Source of the DNA: an uncultured Novosphingobium sp.
Lineage (GTDB): Bacteria > Pseudomonadota > Alphaproteobacteria > Sphingomonadales > Sphingomonadaceae
Assembly (NCBI GenBank): GCA_937996535.1
Contig: CALKVF010000016.1
Location: forward strand, 1 to 15,281
Reading direction: 5' to 3'
DNA length: 15,281 nucleotides
In this document: one piece after another, positions 1 to 7,579 of the stretch
How the letters are laid out: the number at the start of each line of letters is the position of its first letter
Numbering within the stretch: the stretch's first letter is position 1
Translations under genes and position numbers: made by a program
The notes under the pieces: model-generated
Databases searched by the model: none
What the model was told of the DNA's origin: nothing
The model's input: the letters and a program-made list of their open reading frames with translations, nothing else

Positions 1-1587
<1,587 letters not shown>

Positions 1588-1631
1588 ATGCGCTCCTTCG
1601 TGGGCGCAGGGTGGGCATGGGTGCAAGACCG

Positions 1632-1725
1632 GCCACTCCCTCCGCCCGTGCTAACGGGTTCAGGTTCGACGGGTCGGAGGATGCGAAGCCTCCCTCTCAG
1701 CGCACGCGCGCTCCCCGGGGATGGC
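1632..1725 (-). promoter_or_regulatory. TPP riboswitch (THI element) upstream of thiC
   Basis: Read on the minus strand, this stretch carries the conserved thi-box parts in the right order. CTGAGAGG lies at 1693-1700. A variable P3a hairpin GGAGG/CCTCC pairs 1676-1680 with 1689-1693. Then come GACCC, CGAACCTGA at 1660-1668, CCCGTTAGCACGGG, and the closing GGAGGGA near 1637-1643. A P1 stem can be drawn between GCCAT at 1721-1725 and GTGGC at 1632-1636. The thiC Shine-Dalgarno lies about 35 bases downstream. There is no U-tract terminator in between, so control is probably at translation initiation, as is usual in Gram-negative bacteria. Mode of control is inference; identity of the aptamer is secure. 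Confidence 0.95.
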
Positions 1726-1768
1726 GCGGTGATAGACGTTGCGGGCCGGGCCGTCTAGGTCGCTGCGC

Positions 1769-2395
1769 ATGACCATGCTCTATCGCTGCGATGCCCCGGC
1801 CTCTGCGATCGCCCGGACGTTCGGCGTGGCCGCCGGGAGCGACCCGTGGGCGGGTGGGCACGCCGCGCCGGGCGGTTTTGCCCCCGTGGTGACGGCGGGG
1901 CGCGAATTCGTCGCCGGCGCGCGGACCCAGCGCCAGCCGCGCCGGCTGGTGCCGCGCCTGTGGGGCGTGCCACCGCCGCCATCCGCCGGGGAACGCGCCA
2001 GCGCCGTGGCCAGCGTGCGCAATCCCGACAGCCCATTCTGGATTGGCAACCTGCGCAACAGCGAGTTTCGCTGCCTGATCCCGGCGACTGCCTTCATGGA
2101 ATGGGGCAAGGGCGTGGACGCTCAGGGCAAGCGCCGTCAGCACTGGCTGGCCTGCGCCGATCAGCCGCTGTTCGCCTTTGCCGGGGTGTGGAAGGACAGC
2201 GAAGTGGCAAGTTTCGCTCTGCTGACCTGCGAGCCCAACGCGGCGCTGCGCGCGGCCGGGCGCGATGCGATGCCGGTGATCCTGCCTGCCGATCCCGAAG
2301 CGCACGAGCTGTGGCTGCGCGGCGACTGGGCGCGGGCCAAGGCGCTGATCGCGCCCTATCCCTCGTCCCTGATGCGCGAGCGCGAGCAGGCTTAG
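1769..2395 (+). CDS. Degenerate SRAP/YedK-like (HMCES family) protein, likely catalytically inactive
   Basis: The SRAP family (E. coli YedK, human HMCES) shields abasic sites in single-stranded DNA through a covalent link to Cys2. The 208-residue product has the family layout: LYR near the N-terminus, LWGVPPPP at 64-71, VRNPDSPFW at 83-91, RCLIPATAFMEW at 101-112, LFAFAGVW at 134-141, LLTCEPNA at 151-158 and AMPVIL at 167-172. The key residues are mostly gone. Cys2 is Thr2 (the start reads MTMLYRC), the Asn of the usual TNVRN is Ser82, and the His of the usual IHPKAMPV is Gly164. Only the Glu of MEW (Glu111) remains. No upstream in-frame start restores a Met-Cys N-terminus. The start could be the ATG at 1769 or at 1775; ribosome-binding signals are weak. 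The stop overlaps the stop of the convergent membrane gene. Family membership is fairly sure; the actual role is unknown. Confidence 0.85.
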   Translation: MTMLYRCDAPASAIARTFGVAAGSDPWAGGHAAPGGFAPVVTAGREFVAGARTQRQPRRLVPRLWGVPPPPSAGERASAVASVRNPDSPFWIGNLRNSEFRCLIPATAFMEWGKGVDAQGKRRQHWLACADQPLFAFAGVWKDSEVASFALLTCEPNAALRAAGRDAMPVILPADPEAHELWLRGDWARAKALIAPYPSSLMREREQA

Positions 2396-2793
2396 TGGAA
2401 GCGGGCGGCCCCCGCGACCGACAGCGCGAGGCCAAGCAGCACGGTCGAGCTGGCCCAGCCGCGGTGCATGTGGCTCAGCGTGCGCAGCCAGAACTGGGTG
2501 TAGATGTCACAGAAGCCGAGGATCGCCAGAGCCTCGATCATCATCGCGCCGCCCAGCGCCTTGATCACGCAGGACAGCAGATCGGCCGGTAGCCACGGGT
2601 TGGCGAGGTAGATCACCGTGCCGACCAGCAGTTCGAGCATCCCGCAGACGAATTGCAGTGCGGGCGATTTTTCGACCTCTTCGATCATCGTGCGCCAAAT
2701 GCCCGGCTTCCTCAGCGCGCCGATCCCGGCGAACAGGGCCGACAGCCCCAGCAGCAGCGCGGACCATGCGGTCACATCGAGATTCGTATCCAT
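2392..2793 (-). CDS. Small multi-pass membrane protein, function unknown
   Basis: The 133-residue product starts MDTNLDVTAWSALLLGL. It has four likely membrane helices: about 10-27, 47-65, 72-94 and 115-130. A short charged loop with KPGIWRTMIEEVEKS separates the first two, and HMHRGWAS precedes the last. I do not recognise a named family or catalytic motif; its size and layout resemble small alphaproteobacterial inner-membrane proteins of unknown function. The reading frame stays open upstream to 3462 across the intergenic region and into the opposite-strand gene. The ATG at 2791-2793 was chosen because it places a normal helix at the N-terminus. The TAA stop at 2392-2394 overlaps the TAG stop of the convergent SRAP-like gene. 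The gene is divergent from the monooxygenase operon and shares its 171-base upstream region. Confidence 0.7.
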   Translation of the reverse strand: MDTNLDVTAWSALLLGLSALFAGIGALRKPGIWRTMIEEVEKSPALQFVCGMLELLVGTVIYLANPWLPADLLSCVIKALGGAMMIEALAILGFCDIYTQFWLRTLSHMHRGWASSTVLLGLALSVAGAARFH

Positions 2794-2893
2794 GCCATCC
2801 CCATCCGACGACCCCGGGCGTGCCCCCGGGAGGTTTGATAGGGCCAAGAATGGGCGGCGGCGCACGGCTTGTCCAGACCCTGCGCAAGGCGGC

Positions 2894-2922
2894 TGGACAT
2901 TAATTGATCGCTTAAACATACT
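2894..2922 (+). promoter_or_regulatory. Candidate promoter with spacer palindrome for the monooxygenase operon
   Basis: In an AT-rich island between two GC-rich genes, TGGACA (2894-2899, five of six to the sigma70 -35) is followed 17 bases later by CATACT (2917-2922, four of six to the -10). The spacer holds TTAATTGATCGCTTAA at 2900-2915, an imperfect palindrome with six of eight symmetric pairs. This is the typical place for a repressor operator. The match is by eye only; a chance match is possible. Confidence 0.4.
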
Positions 2923-2964
2923 CTTCCCCAAGCCCGGCAAGCGGGCATGGGAGAGAATCGGATC

Positions 2965-4338
2965 ATGGCAACGGCTTCGCAGCTGCCCCGCGTCTGCATC
3001 ATTGGTGCGGGTTGCTCGGGTTTCACCACCGCCAAGCGGCTTCAGGACTATGGCATCCCGTTCGACATCTACGAGGCGTCGGACGACATTGGCGGGACGT
3101 GGTACTACAACAACCCCAACGGCATGTCGGCCTGCTACCAGAGCCTGCACATCGATACGTCGAAGTGGCGACTGGCGTTTGAGGACTTCCCGGTGCCCGT
3201 CGAATGGCCCGACTATCCGCACCATTCGCAGCTGCTCCAGTACTTTCACGATTACGTCGATCATTTCGGCCTGCGCGAGCACATCCGCTTCAACACCCGG
3301 GTCGAAGATGCGACCCGCAAGCCCGGCGGCGGCTGGACCATCACGCTCTCGACCGGCGAGGTGAAGGACTATGACGCGCTGGCCGTGGCCAATGGCCACC
3401 ACTGGGCGGCGCGGATTCCCGAATATCCCGGCCACTTCGATGGCGCGCAGATCCATTCGCACCAGTATCGCACCCCGTTCGAGCCGGTGAACTGTATCGG
3501 CAAGCGCGTGCTGGTGGTCGGCATGGGCAACAGCGCGATGGACGTGGCCAGCGAACTCTCACAGCGCCCGATGGCCGAGCGTCTGTTCGTTTCCACCCGG
3601 CGCGGGGTGTGGATCTTCCCCAAGTATTACCAGGGCCAGCCGCTCGATAAGAACCCGGCCCCGGCCTGGCTGCCCAAGGGGCTCAAGCAGTGGCTGGGTG
3701 CGCGCATGGTCAAGAAGCTGGTCGGCAAGATGAGTGACTATGGCCTGCCCGAACCTGAAATCGGCCCGTTCGAAAGCCACGGCACCGTCTCGGGCGAATT
3801 CCTGGTGCGCGCGGGCTCGGGCGATATCGCGATGAAGCCGGGGGTCGAACGGCTCGATGGCAAGCACGTCATCTTCAGCGATGGCACCAGCGAACAGATC
3901 GACGTGATCGTCTGGGCAACGGGCTATGACATCAGCTTCCCGTTCTTCAAGAACCCGGCCTTCACCGCGGATTCCGACAACCGCCCGCCGCCGCTCTACA
4001 AGCGGATCATCAAGCCCGGCGTGCCCGACCTGTTCTACATGGGGCTGGCCCAGCCGCTGCCGACCCTGGTCAACTTTGCCGAGCAGCAGTCCAAGCTGGT
4101 CGCGGCCTATCTGGCGGGCGAATATGTCCTGCCCGACGAGGGCGAGATGACCCGGATCATCACCGCGGACGAGGACTATTACACCGGGCAGTATTACGCC
4201 GCGCGGCGCCACACCATCCAGCTCGATTTCGACCACTATGTCCGCGCGCTGAAGAAGGAACTGGCGCAGGGCGCCAAGCGCGCTGCCGCCAAGGGCAAGG
4301 GCCTGCCGGTTCCCGCCCGCCAGCTTGAGGAGGCCTGA
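2965..4338 (+). CDS. Flavin-containing monooxygenase (FMO / Baeyer-Villiger-like, class B)
   Basis: This is a cytoplasmic FAD- and NADPH-dependent enzyme that inserts one oxygen atom from O2 into an organic substrate. The 457-residue product has the class B signatures in order: FAD-binding GAGCSG at 14-19, IGGTWYYN after the first fold, the FMO fingerprint FxGxxxHxxxY (Phe158, Gly160, His164, Tyr168), NADPH-binding GMGNSA at 186-191, and WATGYD at 317-322. The fingerprint ends in Tyr and matches FMO consensus better than the classic Baeyer-Villiger one, which ends in W-P/D, so N/S-oxidation or ketone oxygenation are both possible. The ATG at 2965 was chosen over 2947 because GGGAGAG at 2949-2955 sits nine bases before it. 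It is the first gene of the operon, and the P450 starts two bases after its stop. The substrate is unknown. Confidence 0.92.
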   Translation: MATASQLPRVCIIGAGCSGFTTAKRLQDYGIPFDIYEASDDIGGTWYYNNPNGMSACYQSLHIDTSKWRLAFEDFPVPVEWPDYPHHSQLLQYFHDYVDHFGLREHIRFNTRVEDATRKPGGGWTITLSTGEVKDYDALAVANGHHWAARIPEYPGHFDGAQIHSHQYRTPFEPVNCIGKRVLVVGMGNSAMDVASELSQRPMAERLFVSTRRGVWIFPKYYQGQPLDKNPAPAWLPKGLKQWLGARMVKKLVGKMSDYGLPEPEIGPFESHGTVSGEFLVRAGSGDIAMKPGVERLDGKHVIFSDGTSEQIDVIVWATGYDISFPFFKNPAFTADSDNRPPPLYKRIIKPGVPDLFYMGLAQPLPTLVNFAEQQSKLVAAYLAGEYVLPDEGEMTRIITADEDYYTGQYYAARRHTIQLDFDHYVRALKKELAQGAKRAAAKGKGLPVPARQLEEA

Positions 4339-4340
4339 TC

Positions 4341-5567
4341 ATGGCAAGTGCCGCAACCCGTCCGATCAATCCCGTCGATGTCAGCCAGGATGCGCTCTAC
4401 GTCGATGACACCTGGCGCGAACCCTTTGCCAAGCTGCGCGCCGAAATGCCGCTGTCGTGGCGCGAGGACAGCCCGTTCGGTCCCTATTGGTCGGCGGTGA
4501 CGCACGATCTGGTGCAGGAAGTGGAACTGCGCCACGATGTGTTCTCCTCGCGCTGGGATCTCGGCAACATCACCATCGCTGAGGCCGTCAACGGGGAAGG
4601 CTTTCCCAATTTCATCGCGCAGGACCCGCCGATCCACACCGCCCAGCGCAAGGTGATCGCGCCGGCCTTTTCGCCCAGCCAGATGCTCAAGCTCGACAAG
4701 CTGGTGCGCGAACGCACCAAGCTGCTGATGGACGATCTGCCGGTGGGCGAAACGTTTGACTGGGTGGAGCGCGTCTCGATCCCGCAGACGCTGGGGATGC
4801 TGTGCATCCTGTTCGATATGCCGTTCGAGGAATGGCGCGACATCAAGCGCTGGTCGGATTGGGGCAGCGGCGTTTCGGCCGACAACCTCAACGACGATTA
4901 CCGCGCCGAGTTCCTTGCCCAAATGGGTCAGATGCTGGCCCGGTTCGACCGCGAACTGGAAGACCGCCGCGCCAAGCCGCCGACCGACGACCTGCTCAGC
5001 CGCATGGTCCATTCCGAGGCGATGGGTCACATGGACCCGATGGAGCGGATCGCCAATATCGCGCTGCTGATCGTGGGCGGGAACGACACCACCCGCAATT
5101 CGATGTCCGCGCTGGTCGAAGCGTTTCACAAGTATCCCGACCAGCTCGAACGGCTGCGCGCCGATCCCTCGCTGATCCCCAACGCGGCGCAGGAAATCAT
5201 CCGCTGGCAGTCGCCCGTCACCCATATGCGCCGCACCGCGCTCGAAGACACCGAGCTTGGCGGGCAGACCATCCGCAAGGGCGAGAAGGTGGTGATGTGG
5301 TACATCAGTGCCAACCGCGACGAGAAGGTGTTCCCCGATGCCGAACGCTTTGACGTTGGCCGCGACAATGCCCGCCGCCACGTGGCCTTCGGGCATGGCA
5401 TCCACCGCTGCGTCGGCGCGAAGCTCGCTGAAAACCAGCTGGCGCACGTGATCAGCGAAATCGTCTCGCGCAAGATCCGCCTCGTGCCGCAAGGCGCCCC
5501 GACGCGCCTCGCCAGCCCCTTCCTCCACGGCTTTACCGCCATGCCGGTGACCATCGAACAGGACTAG
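4341..5567 (+). CDS. Cytochrome P450, CYP153-like
   Basis: This is a soluble heme monooxygenase of 408 residues. The visible signatures are the I-helix GGNDTT at 246-251, the K-helix ExxR (Glu285 to Arg288), and the heme loop FGHGIHRCVG with axial Cys357. The stretches LLIVGGNDTTRNSM, IIRWQ, HMRRTALED and KVVMWYISANRDE closely resemble the CYP153 family as I recall it. Those enzymes are bacterial terminal alkane and fatty-acid hydroxylases, and several members occur in Novosphingobium. The exact subfamily cannot be set without alignment, and related families hydroxylate terpenes or alicyclic compounds. GAGGAGG at 4327-4333 lies seven bases before the ATG, inside the end of the monooxygenase gene, so the two are translated together. 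No ferredoxin or ferredoxin reductase gene is present in the window. Confidence 0.93.
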   Translation: MASAATRPINPVDVSQDALYVDDTWREPFAKLRAEMPLSWREDSPFGPYWSAVTHDLVQEVELRHDVFSSRWDLGNITIAEAVNGEGFPNFIAQDPPIHTAQRKVIAPAFSPSQMLKLDKLVRERTKLLMDDLPVGETFDWVERVSIPQTLGMLCILFDMPFEEWRDIKRWSDWGSGVSADNLNDDYRAEFLAQMGQMLARFDRELEDRRAKPPTDDLLSRMVHSEAMGHMDPMERIANIALLIVGGNDTTRNSMSALVEAFHKYPDQLERLRADPSLIPNAAQEIIRWQSPVTHMRRTALEDTELGGQTIRKGEKVVMWYISANRDEKVFPDAERFDVGRDNARRHVAFGHGIHRCVGAKLAENQLAHVISEIVSRKIRLVPQGAPTRLASPFLHGFTAMPVTIEQD

Positions 5568-5585
5568 CGAAGAGGATTGGGCGAC

Positions 5586-6461
5586 ATGGGCGAATACAGC
5601 ACTCTGCTGGTCGAACAGGAAGGGCCGATCCTGTGGGTGCGCCTCAATCGCCCCGAAGTGCTCAACGCCTATACCAGTGCGATGGGCGCCGAACTGGTCC
5701 GCGCCTTTGCCCGGGCGGATGGTGATGACGGCGTCGGCGTGGTGGTGCTGACCGCCACGGGCCGGGTGTTCTGCGCCGGGGCGGACGTTTCGGCCGGGGC
5801 CGGGGCTTTCGATACCCAAAGCGGCGAAGGCGCGAAGAATTTCGGCGCGCGCGGCGATGGCACGCGGGCCGACAGCAATTTCATCAAGGCGATGATGAAC
5901 TGCCGCAAGCCCTCGCTGGTCGCTTTCAACGGCTCCGCCGCCGGGGTCGGGCTGACCCTGACGCTGCCGTGCGACATCCGCATCGCGGCCGACACTGCGC
6001 GCTTTGGCTGCGTGTTCACGCGGCGCGGTCTGGTGCCCGAGGCCGGCTCGGCCTGGTTCCTGCCGCGGCTTGTCGGCCTCGCCACTGCGCTCAAGTGGTG
6101 CATGACCGGGGCGCTGGTTCCGGCGGGTGAGGCTTTGGCCGCCGGGCTGGTGACCGAGACGGTCCCCGCCGATCAGGTCGAAGCCCGCGCGCGCGAACTG
6201 GCGCTCGAAATCACGGGGAATTGCTCGCCCGTGGCGTTGGCGCTGACCCGGCGGATGCTGTGGCACTTCTCGGGCGAGGCCGGCCCGCAGGGCGCGCTGT
6301 CGGTCGATGCCGCGCTCAACATCGCGCTGGGTGCCAAGGGCGACGTTCACGAAGGGGTGGCGGCTTTCCTTGAAAAGCGCAGCCCGGCTTTCCCGCTCAA
6401 AGTCAGCGCCGACATGCCCGCCACGCCGTGGTGGCCCGATGATCCGACCGGAGGATACTGA
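5586..6461 (+). CDS. Enoyl-CoA hydratase/isomerase (crotonase) family protein
   Basis: The 291-residue product acts on acyl-CoA thioesters. LNRPEVLNA at 20-28 opens the crotonase fold. The two oxyanion-hole segments are CAGAD (63-67) and NGSAAGVG (115-122). RRGLVPEAGSAW follows, with Glu152 at a position used as acid/base in many isomerase-type members. This pattern suits hydratases and double-bond isomerases alike, so the reaction cannot be fixed. About 25 extra residues, ending in a proline- and tryptophan-rich tail (PWWPDDPTGGY), extend past the usual core. The start at 5586 has AGAGGA at 5571-5576 nine bases upstream; a TTG at 5577 is less likely. Its place behind two oxygenases suggests a step in breaking down the oxidised carbon chain or ring after CoA activation, but no CoA ligase gene is nearby. 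Confidence 0.9.
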   Translation: MGEYSTLLVEQEGPILWVRLNRPEVLNAYTSAMGAELVRAFARADGDDGVGVVVLTATGRVFCAGADVSAGAGAFDTQSGEGAKNFGARGDGTRADSNFIKAMMNCRKPSLVAFNGSAAGVGLTLTLPCDIRIAADTARFGCVFTRRGLVPEAGSAWFLPRLVGLATALKWCMTGALVPAGEALAAGLVTETVPADQVEARARELALEITGNCSPVALALTRRMLWHFSGEAGPQGALSVDAALNIALGAKGDVHEGVAAFLEKRSPAFPLKVSADMPATPWWPDDPTGGY

Positions 6462-6465
6462 GCCT

Positions 6466-7449
6466 GTGACCTATACCCTCTACGGTGCGCTGGGATCGCC
6501 CTATTCGATGAAGATGCGCAGCGTGCTGCGCTATCGCCGCCTGCCGCACATCTGGAAGGACGGCGCCGCCACGCGTGAGGCGCTGGCCGAAGTCCGCGCG
6601 CCGGTGATCCCGGTGCTGGGCTATCCCGATGGACACCATGACAATGACAGCACCCCGCTGATCTACGATCTTGAAGTGCGCCACGTTGACCGGTCAGCGG
6701 TGCCCGCCGATCCGGCCCAGGCCTTCATCGCCCACCTGCTCGAAGACTTTGCCGACGAATGGCTGACCAAGGCGATGTTCGGCTATCGCTGGCTCGAAGA
6801 GGTCGACCAGCTCCAGATGAGCCGCTGGCTGGCGTTCGACAACATGAAGGGCGGCGGGCTGGAGCGTAGCCAGGCCTTCGCCGCGCAGTTCCGCGACCGG
6901 CAGGTTTCGCGCATGGCGCTGGTGGGCTGCACGCGCGAGAATTTCCCGCTGATCGAGGCGAGCACCCGCGCGGTGCTGGCTGCGCTCGAAGCCCATGTGG
7001 TGAACCGGCACTGCCTGTTCGGCACGCGGCCGAGCCTGGCTGAATTCTCGATCTTCGGGCAGCTCTCGCAGCTTGGCACCGATCCCACCCCGCAGGCGAT
7101 GATGCGCGCCGACTATCCCTATGCCTATCGCTGGCTGGCCCATGTCGATGACATGAGCGGGGTCGAGGGGGAATGGGAGCCGGGTTTTGCCCCGGTGGTG
7201 GCCGAGCTGGTGCGAATCGCGGGCGAGACTTACGCCCCCTTCCTGCTCGCCAATGCCGCGGCGGTCGAGGCGGGCGAGCCGACCTTTGCGATGACCGCGC
7301 TCGGGTTGCCCTATGCCCAGGGCACGTTCAAGTATCAGGTCAAATGCCTGCGCGAACTGCGCCACCGCTATGCCGCGCTCGATCCGGCGGCGCGCGCGGC
7401 CTGTGATACGGTGTTGACCGCGCCGTGGCGGGCCTTGCTCCAGCCCTGA
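6466..7449 (+). CDS. Long glutathione S-transferase-like protein
   Basis: The 327-residue product begins with a thioredoxin-like GST domain: TYTLYGALGSPYSMKMR at the N-terminus, the cis-proline region APVIPVLG at 45-52, and a glutathione-type contact DST at 61-63 followed by PLIYDLE. An all-helical part follows, with SLAEFSIFGQL resembling the GST C-terminal domain. The total is about 100 residues longer than a normal GST (about 210). The extra C-terminal part (FAMTALGLPYAQGTFKYQ, then LRELRHRY) is of unknown function. The start is taken as GTG at 6466 because GGAGGA at 6450-6455 sits ten bases before it; an ATG at 6439 would overlap the crotonase gene. The first-helix catalytic position carries Ser11 and Tyr13 rather than Cys. 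It is the last gene of the operon. A role in glutathione-dependent isomerisation or detoxification of an oxidised intermediate is inference. Confidence 0.82.
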   Translation: MTYTLYGALGSPYSMKMRSVLRYRRLPHIWKDGAATREALAEVRAPVIPVLGYPDGHHDNDSTPLIYDLEVRHVDRSAVPADPAQAFIAHLLEDFADEWLTKAMFGYRWLEEVDQLQMSRWLAFDNMKGGGLERSQAFAAQFRDRQVSRMALVGCTRENFPLIEASTRAVLAALEAHVVNRHCLFGTRPSLAEFSIFGQLSQLGTDPTPQAMMRADYPYAYRWLAHVDDMSGVEGEWEPGFAPVVAELVRIAGETYAPFLLANAAAVEAGEPTFAMTALGLPYAQGTFKYQVKCLRELRHRYAALDPAARAACDTVLTAPWRALLQP

Positions 7450-7579
7450 AAAATCGCCGCACATTCAGCCTTGCGACAGGTGCGATGCTTGATGCGGCGG
7501 GCGTTAACGGGCAAAAGGGCACGGTGACGCTGGCGCCGTGGTGGCTGCCGGCCCCGTCGATCCCGATCTGGAGTGTGGC
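7450..7579. other. Intergenic spacer between the catabolic operon and the L,D-transpeptidase gene
   Basis: No gene is visible in these 130 bases. An inverted pair CGCCGCA (7455-7461) and TGCGGCG (7493-7499) could form a long-loop stem just after the GST stop, but there is no U-tract. No convincing sigma70 promoter for the downstream gene was found by eye, although the gene is very probably transcribed from here. Confidence 0.5.

Noticed and set aside
2813..2830. Hairpin with CCCGGG arms in the leader of the small membrane protein
   Set aside because: CCCGGG is self-complementary and common in this GC-rich DNA; the stem is short and no regulatory element can be matched to it.
2392..3462. Membrane protein extended to 356 residues
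   Set aside because: The first 223 residues would run through the intergenic region and antisense to the monooxygenase; the ATG at 2793 gives a sensible four-helix protein.
4236..6350. Minus-strand open frame of 704 codons
   Set aside because: It lies opposite the P450 and crotonase genes. Its composition (HRADRHRA-like stretches) is that of the complement of real codons and no motif is visible.
7455..7499. Terminator after the GST gene
   Set aside because: The seven-base arms are 31 bases apart and no U-tract follows, so the stem is too weak to call.
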